A DNA stretch of 64,000 bases from Metaphire vulgaris (GCA_018105865.1 CM030867.1:4963869-5027868), one strand, 5' to 3'; shown: positions 22,131 through 33,640, counted from the stretch's first letter. Numbers and translations are program-made. The notes: generated from the letters alone by a model not told the origin.

Positions 22131-22690
22131 ATGTTAGCAATGCCACTCCTTCCTGGGATATTTTATCATCTCTTCCTAAGCATAACACTTTGTACTGTAA
22201 TCCTTCTACTGATGTGTAGAATTACGTTTTATTTTAATTTGCGAATATCTTATATTGTTTTTGCGAATGATTAAAATTTTACTCTTATTTTAAAAGTATT
22301 TTTCTGAAGATTATGGCAGTATATTTTTCTTTAATTACTTTGATTTAAATACGCTAGAATCAACTTGACCTATCATCGCTCATCTCATTACCGTTATTGA
22401 CTGTAATTTAATTCTAGTCTTCTCTTAGTTTTTTTCTATTGCACTCTTTCACTACACGCTAACATCGGCTGCACTATTCACCTCATGCTGAGCTTGTGAA
22501 TCGCTACATGAGCTGAAGGGCAACTCGACTTCTTAACAACCTGACTTTGCATTAGGCCTACTTACATTAAATTTATTAATACAGGCTATGCGTTCTATAA
22601 TGATAATGCATCAGATGGTTCGATTCATTAATTGTTAATTTGGCCATTGATTCAGTTCAAATACATCATTGGGTTGAATCGTTTACCTCT
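22131..22690. other. intron, nothing recognised
   Basis: AT-rich sequence between the RTE fragment and a hAT MITE. No coding trace or repeat end was recognised. Confidence 0.45.
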
Positions 22691-22698
22691 GTTATGTT

Positions 22699-23198
22699 CA
22701 GTGTTGTAAAGTATTTAAATACTTACAGTATTTAAATACTATTTAAATACTTTGTCTAGTATTTAAGAAAGTATTTAAATACTCATCCAAAATTAAGTAT
22801 TTAAATAGTATTTAAATACCATAGAGTATTTAGATGTATTTAAGAAATTTAAATACTTTGGATTTATTGCAATTTTCACGTAATTATAACGTTTCTTATA
22901 GACTGTTCATTTTTACATTTTCTTTACTGATGGATTTAGACAGTTGAACAGTTAAGTAGGTCTACATTGACATTGTTAGAAATAATTTTAACTAACATTT
23001 CTTTACACAAAAATACGGTTGTGGCGAATCGTGTCAAATACATATCAAGTATTTTAAAATGTATTTAAACCTTATTTGCCAGTATTTAAATACTTACCCT
23101 GGTATTTGGGTATTTAAATACTATTTAAATACTACCTGAGAACCAAGTATTTATGAAAGTATTTAAATACTTTCAGTGGAGTATTTATTACAACACTG
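22699..23198. mobile_element. hAT MITE made of GTATTTAAATAC palindromes
   Basis: The ends are CAGTGTTGTAA and its inverse TTACAACACTG. gttatgtt is duplicated at 22691-22698 and 23199-23206. Both arms are packed with (A)GTATTTAAATACT, about a dozen copies or near-copies, around a non-repetitive core (about 22860-23040). No coding capacity. Confidence 0.88.
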
Positions 23199-23466
23199 GT
23201 TATGTTTACAAGCTGAAAATGACCCTTGCTCGGCTTTTTAGGACTGTCATCAGTGGAGTCTTTGTGGGTTGTTATGACGTCTTTGTGGGCTACTGCGGAT
23301 GGTTGTATCTGCACCCAGCCTCTCAAAGTTCCTCCTTTATCCGGGCTTGGGACAAACAATGGTACTCCAACTGTCCAACAGGCAGAGTTTGGAGATAGTG
23401 GACAAAAATAAACTAATTCTTTAAATAAAAAAGCAAACTGTCAGTATAGAATTCAATTTTTTTTAG

Positions 23467-23537
23467 GCTCTTACAAGATACCAGATGCTGTTTCGGCACC
23501 TCTTCTATTGCAAACATGTTGAACGTCAGTTATGCAA
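23467..23537 (+). CDS. TUBGCP2: TUBGCP2 internal exon D
   Basis: The acceptor is ttttttttag, with a good pyrimidine tract, and the donor is gtgagt. The exon reads ALTRYQMLFRHLFYCKHV and ERQLC, then ends in phase 2. The motif LTRYQ.LFR..FYCK.VERQL is diagnostic of GCP2. It is 71 bp long. The open frames drawn across it on either strand are chance. Confidence 0.95.
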
Positions 23538-23620
23538 GTGAGTTTATTTGCATATCCATTTTTCACATTTCTTCTTATACCCAGTAGATTGGGTTGGAAT
23601 GCTGTTCCGGTTTAGTCATA

Positions 23621-23794
23621 CAGTGGATCCCACTTAATCGCATACCGCTTAATTGCATAGCCCGCACAATCGCATAACAACATAAAAACCCGAACCAGTG
23701 TTTTGTGTATCAGACGTCCCGGTTATTCGCATAGCCCTGTTAATCACATAAGCAAGGCTCGCATGGCACCTATGCAATTAAGCGGGTTTCACTG
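23621..23794. mobile_element. short pogo/Tc1-type MITE
   Basis: The ends are CAGTGGATCCCACTTAATCG and the inverse of CAGTGAAACCCGCTTAATTG, flanked by TA at 23619-23620 and 23795-23796. It is 174 bp. The repeated cgcata and aatcgcat units and the CAGTGnAnCCC..TTAAT ends resemble pogo/Tigger-type terminal repeats. It lies 84 bp after exon D. Confidence 0.82.
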
Positions 23795-23796
23795 TA

Positions 23797-24547
23797 GTAT
23801 GATATGGTATCTGAGTACATGATAGCTGTAGTTATTGTTGTCATTTTTTGCTTTTTCCTCAGGTCCTCAGGTCAGGTCTTCGTCCTCCAACTGTGTCCAG
23901 CTATCGACTTCTCCATGACATCTCTCCAAAGTTCTCTTTTCCTACAGACACTATTTCTCTATTAATTTTTTTTTCTTTAGTCTTTATCATCGTCATCAGG
24001 ATCCTTGGGTACATTGCCCATAGGTGTCCAATGCCTTTTTATTCCAGCATTCAAACTCTACCGGTACTTTCTTATTTATCCATGACACATTTAAATGTTA
24101 AATGTATTTATTATGCCTTCATGTCTTTATTCATGATAAAATTACTAAATTTTCATCCTGGGTACACAGATTTTTAAATCGCTCCAGCTTCCACCTTTCT
24201 GCTTTTAATTTTAAGACTACTCTTCAAGCCTCCTCCCCATTATCCTGGTTTTGAGGGGACACAAAGGAGCCAAACCTCCTATTCGAGGTGGGACCAGTTG
24301 TTAGATTTGTTTACTCTATAATAAATCACAAGTCTTTAGGGTATATACACCAGAGCTCACGGCTTAACTTTAATATTACTGAAATCATGAAATGCTTATG
24401 TGACTGACCCTCTGCCCTAGACCCCACTGGATAGCTTTTGATGTTCCCAAGCCCCCTATTTGTTGCACTAAACTAAATGAGAGTTTGGTGTGTGTCTGCT
24501 TTGATGGTGCCCCTGACTATCTCTATGGTTTTTCCCATTTAACATTG
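23797..24547. other. intron, nothing recognised
   Basis: No LINE or DNA-element motif was recognised. The 109-codon frame at 23848-24177 has no recognisable similarity. Confidence 0.45.
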
Positions 24548-24566
24548 TTATTATTATTATTATTAA

Positions 24567-24599
<33 letters not shown>

Positions 24600-25535
24600 G
24601 CTGACAATTTCTTGTGCGCCATATAATCAAATGTTAGCTATAAAAATAAATTAAATAACAGTAATCATATAAAAACAAAACCATCCAAATTGTTGATACA
24701 GGCCTCCATGGCTTCAACCAAATCAAGACTGTGTTTTTTCAGACAACTTGAATGTATCTGACTGTCATCTGTTTAGAAGTGAGACTGTAGACTATGCTTT
24801 TTAATTATTCTTCTTCATAGTTTACAGCAGTGTTTCTCAAACTGTGTGCCGCGCGAGATTATCAGGTGTGCCGTGGGATTTGTTGGAAATTTTATTAAAT
24901 TTAAAATGTCAGTGTTTTAAATGTCTCAGAGCAATGACTGTGCTTCAACACTATTTTGTACGCATAGCCAGTGAGGGCCGAGCGTCACTGATGTGTCTGA
25001 TGAATCTAAAGTCTTGATAATTCGCCCCCTGGGACCTGGGAGGACGGGAAGCTTAGCATCGAATGCAAAGCCCCTTAGTATACGAGATGATGCTGGTATG
25101 GGGAGGGGTTGTGACTTCCAAGTTAAAACTACATGGGGCCAAGTACACCTAAGCCATTAAGATACAGCCCCTGCCCGGTGTCTGGTTTGTGGCACCTAAG
25201 GAGTCCTTCGCTCACGAGCTGAGACCTGCATTGCAGCAGTTAAGGCATGGACGGACCAAAATAGACTATCTTTGAACCCGTCTAAAACCGAATTCCTCTG
25301 GCTGACCACTCCACGGAAACGTCACCTCATTGATCGCTCCGACTTCGTTGTGGAGGAAGTCGTCATAGCACCTAGTAGACAGTTGCGTCTACTGGGTGTA
25401 CTCCTGGACGAGTCGCTTACGTTTGAAGAACATCTGAATAGCATTATCCGATCGAGCTATTACCACTTGCGTCGGATCAGACAAGTTCGTCGCTATCTGC
25501 CTACCTCGGCTGCGACGGACCTCGTCCGGGCACTA

Positions 25536-26380
25536 CCGTATTTTCGCGCGTACTGCCCGCACCCCGCGGATAGTCCGCACCCGCGGATAGCCCGCAAAAA
25601 ATATACATCCTGTAAAATATGAATCAGAAAGCCCGCACCTCAAGATAGCCCGCACCCTCCCATTGTCCGCACCCTCCCATTGCCCGCACCTTCTCATTCA
25701 CGGTGACAGGCGGCCCGAGGCGGGATTGGAGACAAAAGCATTGGGGCGAGGACGGATCGGCATCACGGGCGGGAGAGGGTTGACCCGGCGAGGTGGGCGG
25801 AGAGTCTTGTCCCTGTGCAGACCAATCATGGTAGCCTTAAGTGTCTCTGGCATTTCTGTACCTTGTACTCTCTTTGTATCCGAAATGCCATCAGTGTACT
25901 GGGTACCTCTAGACGGGCGTCAGCTGCCCAGGGTTCGTCAGCGGCCCGGGGGTGGTCAGCTGCCTGGGGTTAGTCAGATGCCAGACTTACAAGGACACAT
26001 CAGGTTAGTACCACTAAAGGTGATCAGGTCATCTGTCACAACCCACCTGCCTTTGCCCGGGGCTTTATTGGGCTTTGTTGGGACTTGCTTCCACCAAAAA
26101 GAATCAGTCATGCATGAAATTGCTGTATTGGGAGATACAACAATGCCTTCTTGAGTTCATTTGCCCCTTGAGCACCATGGGTATGGGTAATTGGTGAAGC
26201 AGTAGGGGGATGGAAATGGGTGGGAAGGGTATGAGGAGATGAATTGGAAAGAGCTGCATTCTGTTGACACAATTTCTGTAGAATTTGAATCAGATTGCCC
26301 GCACCTCCGCATTGCCCGCACCTGGCATTTTTGTTTGTAAAAAATCGCATAGCCCGCGGGCAGTACGCGCGAAAATACGG
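25536..26380. mobile_element. TA-flanked element with 25-bp perfect inverted ends, fourth layer
   Basis: The ends CCGTATTTTCGCGCGTACTG.. (25 bases) are exact inverses of each other, flanked by TA at 25534-25535 and 26381-26382. Removing it plus one TA gives GCA-CTA-GTG-GTC, restoring the host LINE frame as RAL|VVTR. The interior repeats the agcccgcacc/attgcccgcacc theme. The 163-codon frame inside (25663-26154) has no recognisable homology. Confidence 0.92.
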
Positions 26381-26918
26381 TAGTGGTCACTCGAGTCGAC
26401 TACTGTAATAGTGTGCTATACGGCGTCCCACTCAGTCAACTCAATCGACTTCAGGCGGTGCTGAACGTCTCGGCCCGCCTCATCTATCGCTCCAGATGGG
26501 GAGCACGTATCACTCCGCTCCTGAAGGACCGATTGCATTGGTTAAGGATCCGCGAGCGGGTAGCGTTCAAGCGACATTGGCTGACGTACCGCGCCCTAAA
26601 CGACCCTCATTGCCCGACATATCTCTCCGAGCTGATCGTGAGAATTACAGCGATTGAACGTCGTTCCATACCCGATCCGGACACAATGCTCAACTGGTTG
26701 TCCCTCCTCCCTTCGGACAGCGGGTCTCGGAGACAGATCCTTCCGGCGTGGCAACCCCTCCAACCCGTGGAACTTGCTCCCAAGACAGTGACAACGAGTC
26801 ACTCCCTGAGCGGTTCCGGAAGCAGTTGAAGACGCACCTGTTTAACAGCTCGTTTTTGTAAAGCGCTCTTGACTTTGCCTCGATGACATGTTTACTGCGC
26901 TTAAAAAAATTGTCTTGC

Positions 26919-26920
<2 letters not shown>

Positions 26921-26985
<65 letters not shown>
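26921..26985. repeat. (AAT)n microsatellite, LINE tail
   Basis: About 21 AAT units forming the tail of the LINE at 25195. It produces the spurious poly-Asn and poly-Ile open frames seen here. Confidence 0.95.
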
Positions 26986-27017
26986 GGGGGTGTTGTCTGC
27001 AGAGCAGCTGTGTACCG

Positions 27018-27235
27018 GCAGAGAGGACTTGCAGTCTGTTCTGAACCAAGCTAATCAAGTTGTGAACTTCATAAAATCCTCACCACTTTAATCTTGACTT
27101 CTTTCAAAGCTCTGTGAGGCAATGGATTCTGAAAACACATGCCAATTATACCATACTGATGTTTGCTGGCTTTCACGAGGGAAGGTTTTGATGCCTTTCA
27201 TCAGCAAAATTTGTGACGTCTTTTCAAGTGTGCCG
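27018..27235 (+). pseudogene. hAT (ZBED-like) transposase remnant
   Basis: The + strand shows REDLQSVLNQANQVVNFIKS, then after a frameshift LCEAMDSENTCQLYHTDV and CWLSRGKVL. The last resembles the conserved R-WLSRGKVL motif of hAT transposases of the ZBED5/ZMYM type, with C in place of R. Only about 70 residues remain. Confidence 0.78.
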
Positions 27236-27925
27236 CCGATGTTTTCACGTATTTCTAGTGTGCCGCAAGGTGAAAAAGTTTGAGAAACACTGGTTTACAG
27301 TAAGAACAGAATCGGACCGAGAACTGATCCTTGTAGTATGCCACAGAGGACGTTATCATGGATCCGGGTAAGACAACAGACTGTGTCCTAACAGATAAAT
27401 AGGACTTGGTCCAATCAATTGCTTTTGATGTAACACCAAACAAAATTCTTAAACAACATAACATAATTTCATGATCAACAGGATCAAATGCAGATGACAT
27501 GGAAAGAAATGTGGAAGCACTAATGTGACCTTTGTCCATGGCTGCTGCTAGGTCAGAGAAAACTCTCAGTAGAGCTGTTTTGGTAGAGTGGCTTGATCTG
27601 TAGGCAGACTGATGAAGAGGAAGACTGATACAATCCAGAAATATGTTAACTGCTTTAATGACAGTTTTTCGAGGACCTTCAAAGAAAATTAAATTTGAAA
27701 CTGCCTTGACGGGCAGCATCAAGGCCAGTGTTCTCTAAAAGCAGAGGTACAATTGAGTTCTTCTAAACTGAAAGAAAAAGTGGCAGAAGCAAAAGATCTG
27801 TTGAAAAGACAAGTAAAGAATGGGGCTAGCTGAGATGAGACTGTCTTGAGCAGCCATATTGGCATAGTATCCAGGCAACAATGTTTGTTGCTGCTTCAAG
27901 TATAGTTCTCTGTACCTCTGGAGCA

Positions 27926-28201
27926 CATAACATGTGATCTTTATGCATCTTGGTGTGCTGAATCCAAAAATCGCACCTGTTTCTTCCAGTCACATCCAGT
28001 TTTTCTACAAGACACTGTTTACTGATAAACTATTACAATAATAATGTAGCATTATGTGTTGTAATTATTTAGCTTTGTTGAATATGCAAAACGATAAGGA
28101 TGTGCAAAAAGATCTGCTGAATATGCAGTGGGTTTAACTATCTAATAGTACAACAGCTTAATAGGCAATTTTAAACTGCAGACTGCATTTTATCAGCATT
28201 T
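27926..28201. other. intron, nothing recognised
   Basis: Short AT-rich spacer between two antisense LINEs. Confidence 0.4.
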
Positions 28202-28218
28202 TATGGCTGAAGGTCTAT

Positions 28219-28261
<43 letters not shown>

Positions 28262-29110
28262 TTATCTGACAATTTATAGAGCTCTATAGCAAGGCCTAAT
28301 CCTAAATCAATAATGCTTCACAACATAAGGTTAGCAGTCAAACTACGCATTGAACAAATGTGTCTTTAGATTCTTTACTAACTGTTCATCGGTTTTCGAG
28401 TTAGTGACAAAGTCTGGAAGGGCGTTCCATAAGATTGGATTGCCTCAGGTAACCAATCTTTCTCCTAGCATCTTTGTTTGTGACAGAGATGGAATAATCA
28501 GAGAGACCCAGCCAATAGAGAGAAGCTGCTGACTGCCAGCAGGTGTCGTGTGGCGCTGAGCCAGTGATGCCAGATATTCAGGACAGGAGCGATCATTTAG
28601 TGCTCTATACGTGATCAGACATCTCTTATAGACGATGCGTTCAGGGACTCGCAACCAGTGCAGTCTGTCTTTTAGGAAAGGGGTGACATGATCACACCAT
28701 TTAACGCCAAAGATCTTTCGAACAGAGATATTCACTATAGACTGTAAACAATGTAGCCGATTTTCTGACCGAAAATGACACTATTGCAGTAATCTATTCA
28801 TTATAGAATTGTAGTACACACTAAAAGTATTACGATGTTTGTCAGGAGATAGTGTCTGATCTGTTTAATCTTTCACAGGTGAAAATAACAAACTCTCATA
28901 GCGTTCTGCACGTGACTCTCTAGGGAGAGTTTTTGGTCTAGAATAACTCTGCATAGACGCAGTTGAGCATTCAGTGCGACCATCACCCCCGCAATGGAGA
29001 GTGGGGATTGGCTGATTAAGTGAGTCCTCCTTGGCGAGCTGACCCAGAGTATCTTGGATTTCTTTGGGTTCAATGCCAGCCTGTTTGCGGCCATCCAAGA
29101 GCAATCACAG
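28202..29110 (-). mobile_element. L2-like LINE with (AAAT)n tail
   Basis: The (ATTT)n run at 28206-28262 is the tail read in antisense. The minus strand then gives NISVRKIFGVKWCDHVTPFL, LHWLRVPERIVYKRCLITYR, NDRSCPEYLASLAQR and, upstream, RLALNPKKSKILWVSSPRR. Frames are broken near 28740 and 28870. Confidence 0.86.
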
Positions 29111-29114
29111 TGGT

Positions 29115-29610
29115 GCAGGGCGTAATCTAGCTGCTCCTTATCTTGCTTTAATTATTCTTGCTGATATTGCCTTTTGTCCAATTAAAGCTTTTGTTGCCTC
29201 TTCTCTGATCATAAAACCTACTCCTTCTTGGTGTTTATTATCGTCTCTTCCTGGATATATAAGCTTGACATCACCTTTGTTTATATCTCCAGTCTCTGTC
29301 CATTTGATTTCATATAATCCTAATATTGTCCATTGAATTCTTTTTGACTGGTGTATTAAAATATCTATTTGTCCTGTTTATTTCAGAGTTCTTACATTAC
29401 ATGTTCCTACTTATATGTTTTTTGATATCTAGGAATTGCTGTCTTTGTCTTTGTCATTTCCCAGTAGCTAACTTCTCGTTCATGTCCTGGTTGTCCAACA
29501 TGAATCACGATCCTTGTTGATCTAGGTAATTGGCTTAGTTGGCGTATAATTTCCTGCTTAGCACTCATTCATTTTCTGTGATCTGTGTTTCCATGCGGTG
29601 ATCAGTGTTC
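29115..29610 (-). mobile_element. RTE-like LINE, AP-endonuclease N-terminal fragment
   Basis: The minus strand reads TRIVIHVGQPGHEREVSYW, then CNVRTLK, IQWTILGLYEIKWTETGDI, DVKLIYPGRDDNKHQEGVGF and MIREEATKALIGQKAIS. This is the start of the apurinic endonuclease domain of an RTE-type ORF (W/CNVRTL..LGL.E.KW..GRDD..H.EGV). One stop falls after VRTLK. It ends where the L2-like LINE begins. Confidence 0.8.
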
Positions 29611-29652
29611 TCATGGTTTGCGACGTGAGATAGTTTCCCGTGTCCTTCCCCA

Positions 29653-29951
29653 CAGGGCCACCGAGAGGAGGGAGCAGGGGGGCAAATACACAGGGGCCTG
29701 GCAGTCTGGAGGGGGCCTGGGCTGATGATGAAGTTGTATTATTAATTATAATAACACACAAAAAAGGTTACCACATTATGTGTGCACAAGGGCCCGGCAA
29801 GTATAAGGGTGGCCCAGGTTCTGAGGACATAATAAACAGCATGAAAAACAGAAAAACAGCAACAAGAAAAAAAGGTCATCAATTTTTAAGACTTGTCAGA
29901 GGCCCGTAGTCCCTTCTGTGCAGGGGCCCAGAATTTCTCTCTGCAGGCCTG
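29653..29951. mobile_element. hAT MITE, 299 bp
   Basis: cttcccca is duplicated at 29645-29652 and 29952-29959. The ends begin CAGGGCC and the inverse of CAGGCCTG, with GGGGCC-rich subterminal stretches at both sides. The open frames across it carry no motif. Confidence 0.78.
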
Positions 29952-30109
29952 CTTCCCCACACTGTTTAACTCACAGTTGGGTGCCAATCCTTGCCTGTTC
30001 ATTTCACTGCAATGTTCCACTCAACCAGTGGTTGAGCATCCCATTACAGCTACTTATGTCTCCCACCACTAGAAGGTGGGTGAGGTGGACTTCATGCACT
30101 ATCCGATGA

Positions 30110-30450
30110 CTTGAGCCCAACACTCCATTCTAGCGACTGTTGAGAGGGACATCCTGTCTACTGACAGACATCTGCAACTGAGATCCAGTTGAGGCGTCAA
30201 ACTGGTTGTTCCTCTTTTGTCTCGGACAGTGAAATTTGGTGAGAGATCGGTCACGCGTGGAAATCCCATTCTCTGGTATGCACTACCCAGCCACATGACA
30301 AGAGAGTTTAATCTCGATTTGTTCGCAAGGAAACATAAAACACTTTTATGAGTATGAGATCTCATATGAAGTGTAAAGCATTCTTGACATTGGCCCTTCT
30401 TCCATGTTTCTCTGCTATATAAATTGACTTATTAACTAACTAACTAACTT
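30110..30450 (+). mobile_element. L2-like LINE 3' end with (ACTA)n tail
   Basis: The + strand reads VKFGERSVTRGNPILWYALP, a frameshift, then LDLFARK. The 3' UTR (gcattcttgacattggcc..gctatataaattgac) runs into an (ACTA)n tail at 30434-30450. 5' truncated. The same tail type is seen at 42034-42057. Confidence 0.8.
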
Positions 30451-30831
30451 CTTCGTAATTAGGTTATTTAATGTCCCCACTTGTTTAACTAGTATTTTTC
30501 TCTCAATCTCCTTACAGGATTACCACCTTGCGGGATCAATGATTCCTTAGGTAGTCCTTTTTCACATACAGTATTATAGCTTATTACATATATCTCGTTA
30601 TTGTTTCCTTTCTTTTCTTTTGCTTTATTTCTTATTTCCTTATCATCTAGTATAAGTTAGCTATAAGTCTGTTATCTTGTTCTTTTCTTATTCTCAAAGC
30701 ATTTACTTAAATTTAAATGTATATTTAATGTTATGTTATATGTAACTTAGTGTAAATGTTATATACATGATGTGTGTGTATGTGACATTGTATGTGAAAT
30801 AAACTGAAAGTAAAAAAACTATTATTGCCCA
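30451..30831. other. intron, nothing recognised
   Basis: AT-rich; no motif recognised on either strand. Confidence 0.4.
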
Positions 30832-32121
30832 TTAACCCGTTCAAAGTGGATTAAATTTTTAGACGCCGTCACCGTACAAGGGAATAATTTTTTGGAAAGG
30901 CGTTCTTAAAAAACGAAAACTGTCAATTTTTAAAATTTGCAGTATCAGGCTATATAAGAGCTAAGAAGATGAGTTATGCGCCGTTGTTTAGCCTTTTTAC
31001 TCCTCTTTCTAACCATCCATGCATAACAAAGAAATTTTGGGGTAGGGTCCACTCTATGGCCTAAAATAGCACCCCTCCCAAAAACTTTTTCAAAGCTCCG
31101 TAGCTAAAAATTTTCAGTGGTAACCCCTATCGGATGAGCGGCAAAGTTGCAAGGCCTTATCAGTGGAACAAAATAAATCAATGTTTGAAAATCGGTCCAC
31201 ATTTGGTAAAGATACACCAATTCTAACCCGAAGACCCCTTTGTCGGAACATAAGTCTCAGAGATGAAGGTCTAAAGATTACATACCGTATATATTCGCGA
31301 TAAAGTCGAGAAATTTAAGGCCAATTCACAGGTTATATATCCTTACCTTGACTTATACGCGAGGCACTAACTGTTGGGTAAAGTTTCCAAACGTAGGATG
31401 TCGAAAATAATTAATTTAGCTAACTCTGCGTAAGTAATTATTTTCAACATACGCTACGGCATCTAAATAAAAGTTGACATCAGCGATTTTAAGATTGGTA
31501 ATTTATAGGCGCCACATAAATATTAATTAATTATTGGCGCTACATAAATATAAAAAAATTCAAGATTACTGGTAATTAAGATTTTTATATTGTCAAGAAT
31601 GAGCGAATAGCAGGTTTAAAATTTTCTTAATCGTCAGGAATCAATCTAGCAACGTCAAAATCGTTCAGTTTCTCGATAGTTCAAAGCTAAAACGCAGTTT
31701 TTCAATAAAAACAATGGCACCGCTGCCGTCACATGCCCACTTCGCGTCCGCCATTGTTCCGACTCTCACTATCACCTCAAGAGGGTTCGCCGCGGTGACG
31801 TCACTTCGACTTATACCCGGGTCAATGACTAGACACCTTCAAATCCCCAAAATCTAGGGGTCGACTTATACTAGGATCGACTTTATCTCGAGTATGTATG
31901 GTATTATCTTGCAACTAGAGCAAAGCTAGCTTTAAAAAAATAGGTGACATCTAGCGAATGGATAGATACTAAAGCGATTTATAGCATAAGACGTGCCTCA
32001 GACGTCTTACCCGAACGACGAACCGCTACGAAACTTACAGGACGGCTCAGCCACGTCACGCACGAATAGTGAACGACGGCAGCCGACGTGGCTGCGCCGT
32101 CGCACACGGTGAATGGGTTAA
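30832..32121 (+). mobile_element. TTAA-flanked MITE carrying a nested TA element
   Basis: TTAACCCGTTC at 30832 and the inverse of TTAACCCATTC at 32121. The left half is the same module as 15129 (tatataagagctaagaagatgagtt..). The right half has the ggtgacatctagcgaatggata motif shared with 39350. The interior is interrupted at 31285-31901. Confidence 0.8.
31285..31901. mobile_element. TA-flanked element with CCGTATATAT ends
   Basis: CCGTATATATTCGCGATAAA at the left and the inverse of CCATACATACTCGAGATAAA at the right; TA at 31283-31284 and 31902-31903. Both arms carry gacttata..c motifs. The end consensus links it to 25536 and 34153. A reversed relative lies at 46440-47089. Confidence 0.82.
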
Positions 32122-32159
32122 TGCTTGCTACTTTTGTATCTTAGGTTCCAATATAGGTA

Positions 32160-33640
32160 ATTTTTTAAATTCATAAGTTTTATTATTATACGAACATTTC
32201 TAACATTTCTATAGCGCAAATATTCGCAAAGCAGCAAATGTGCTAATGTCAGTTGCAAACCGGATCAAGCAAACAAGAATGTCTTCAGTTGTTTTCTAAA
32301 AGAGAACAGTGAATCAGAGGAACGCAATGTTGCTGGCAGACTGTTCCAAACAATCGGGCCGGCAACGGCCAGGTTGCAGTCACCATAGCGTGTCCGAGTT
32401 CGAGGCACTGCGCGTGTTGCTGGTCAGGGCGGAGCATAGATGCGACCGACCCGGTAACTTAGCCGTCAGGCAGAACGTATCAGTTAGATATGGCAGAGTA
32501 AGGCTGTGTTGCGTCTTGTACAGGATAGTCCCGAGTTTAAAAGTCACATGTTGACTGACCAGGAGCCAGTGGAGCTCCCGTAGGATTGGCGTGATATGAT
32601 CGAACTTTCCTCTCTGGAACACCAAGCGTGCAGCTGCATTCTGAACGAGTTGAAGTCTCTGTAGCAGGTGGTCGCTGATGCCATAAAGGATGCTGTTGCA
32701 GTAGTCGAGTCTGCTGCTGATGAATGCTTGAGCCAGCATCCTAGTTGCATCAGGGGTCAGCGAGTTCCTCACTGCCCACAGCTGGTGAAGCTGGAAGAAC
32801 GACTTCCTGCAGACTGATGCAACGTGGTCAACCATTGTCAGTTGGCTATCAATTAACACTCCAAGGTTATTGACCACTGTAGCACATTCATTCATTAGTG
32901 GCATCAGGATGGTGTAAGGCATTTATTGTAATCTTTTGAATCTGTTGTCTTGTGCCCAGCCAGATAATTTGTGTCTTATCTTCATTCAGTTTTAGGCAGT
33001 TTCTCCGCCATCCAGTCCCGGATTCTGGTGATAGTCACTTAACTGGTCCATTAGTGCTTGCTCTCCGCTTGCATTCCCACTGCTGTAGATTTGGATGTCA
33101 TCAGCGTATCCGTGCCCAAACATTCCACAGGCAGCAATGATGTTGAACACATCTGACACATACAGAAGGAACAGGACAGGTCTGCATACTGAGCCCTGTG
33201 GTACTCCATAGGGGAGGTGCAAGGTTTCCGATAGAAGACCGCAGTAAGCTACCTGTTGTGAGCGGTCAGTAAGAAATGACGATAGCCAGCCGAGCGCCGC
33301 CCCGTGATGCCATATTTGTATTGTAGACGCCGTAGAATGATTACGTGATCTACGCAGTCGAAGGCTGCGCTGAGGTCGAGGAGGCCAAGCAGAGTGACTT
33401 GTTTCCGGTCCATAGCACCAAGGATGTCAGATAGCATTTTTAGCAGTGCCGTTTCGGTGCTGTGGTGGCGTCTATAGGCAGACTGGAGTCTTGGCATCAG
33501 TCTCTCGCCCTCGATGAATTCTATGACGCGCCCGATGACCCTCTCGACAACCTTCGAAATGAAGGTCAGGTTGCTAACCGACCTGTAATTTTGTAAGTTT
33601 GCATAGTGCCTTGACACAATACTCTGATAATACCAGTAGG
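32160..33640 (-). mobile_element. L2-like LINE, long RT-bearing copy
   Basis: Minus strand: VSNLTFISKVVERVIGRV, LQSAYRRHHSTETALLKMLS, LLDLSAAFDCVDHVIILRRL, then LPYGVPQGSVCRPVLFLLYV, GYADDIQIYSSGNASGEQAL, then NNLGVLIDSQLTMVDHVA, SSRLDYCNSILYGISDHLLQ and LRELHWLLVSQHVTFKLG. The YADD catalytic box is present. Two frame breaks (about 33235 and 32930) and loss of the distal C-terminus make it inactive. One of the longest L2-like stretches here. Confidence 0.9.

Larger units (their letters stand above)
25195..26985 (+). mobile_element. L2-like LINE, third layer, split by a TA element
   Basis: The left piece reads LSLNPSKTEFLWLTTPRK, LRLLGVLLDESLTFEEHL and HLRRIRQVRRYLPTSAATDL. After the TA element the frame resumes VVTRVDYCNSVLYGVPLSQL, VLNVSARLIYRSRWGARITP and LHWLRIRERVAFKRHWLTYR. 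It shifts frame near 26680 and ends RFRKQLKTHLFNSSFL. The 3' UTR is aagcgctcttgactttgcc with an (AAT)n tail at 26921-26985. Coding is GC-rich and well preserved outside the insert, so it is fairly recent. Confidence 0.9.
24828..27292. mobile_element. hAT element, second layer of the nest
   Basis: The ends are CAGTGTTTCTCAAACTGTG and the inverse of CAGTGTTTCTCAAAC. gtttacag is duplicated at 24820-24827 and 27293-27300. Both ends carry the tgtgccgc motif. Transposase traces survive at 27018-27235. An L2-like LINE (25195-26985) is inserted in it. Confidence 0.88.
24548..27925 (-). mobile_element. L2-like LINE, outermost layer of a four-layer nest
   Basis: The right piece (27301-27925, minus strand) reads LPLHQSAYRSSHSTKTALLR, VFSDLAAAMDKGHIS, LSMSSAFDPVDHEI and GPILFLL-type traces. 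The left piece (24548-24819) holds LKKHSLDLVEAMEACINNLD, a 3' UTR with gcgcacaagaaattgtc, and an (AAT)n tail (antisense 24548-24597). A hAT element at 24828-27292 separates them. Internal sequence is missing between RT blocks, so it was already damaged. Confidence 0.8.

Noticed and set aside
25663..26154. 163-codon frame inside the TA element
   Set aside because: No recognisable domain; the region is GC-rich repeats of the element, which keep the frame open.
26888..27091. Open frames with long Asn or Ile runs
   Set aside because: Translation of the (AAT)n LINE tail; no protein signal outside the run.
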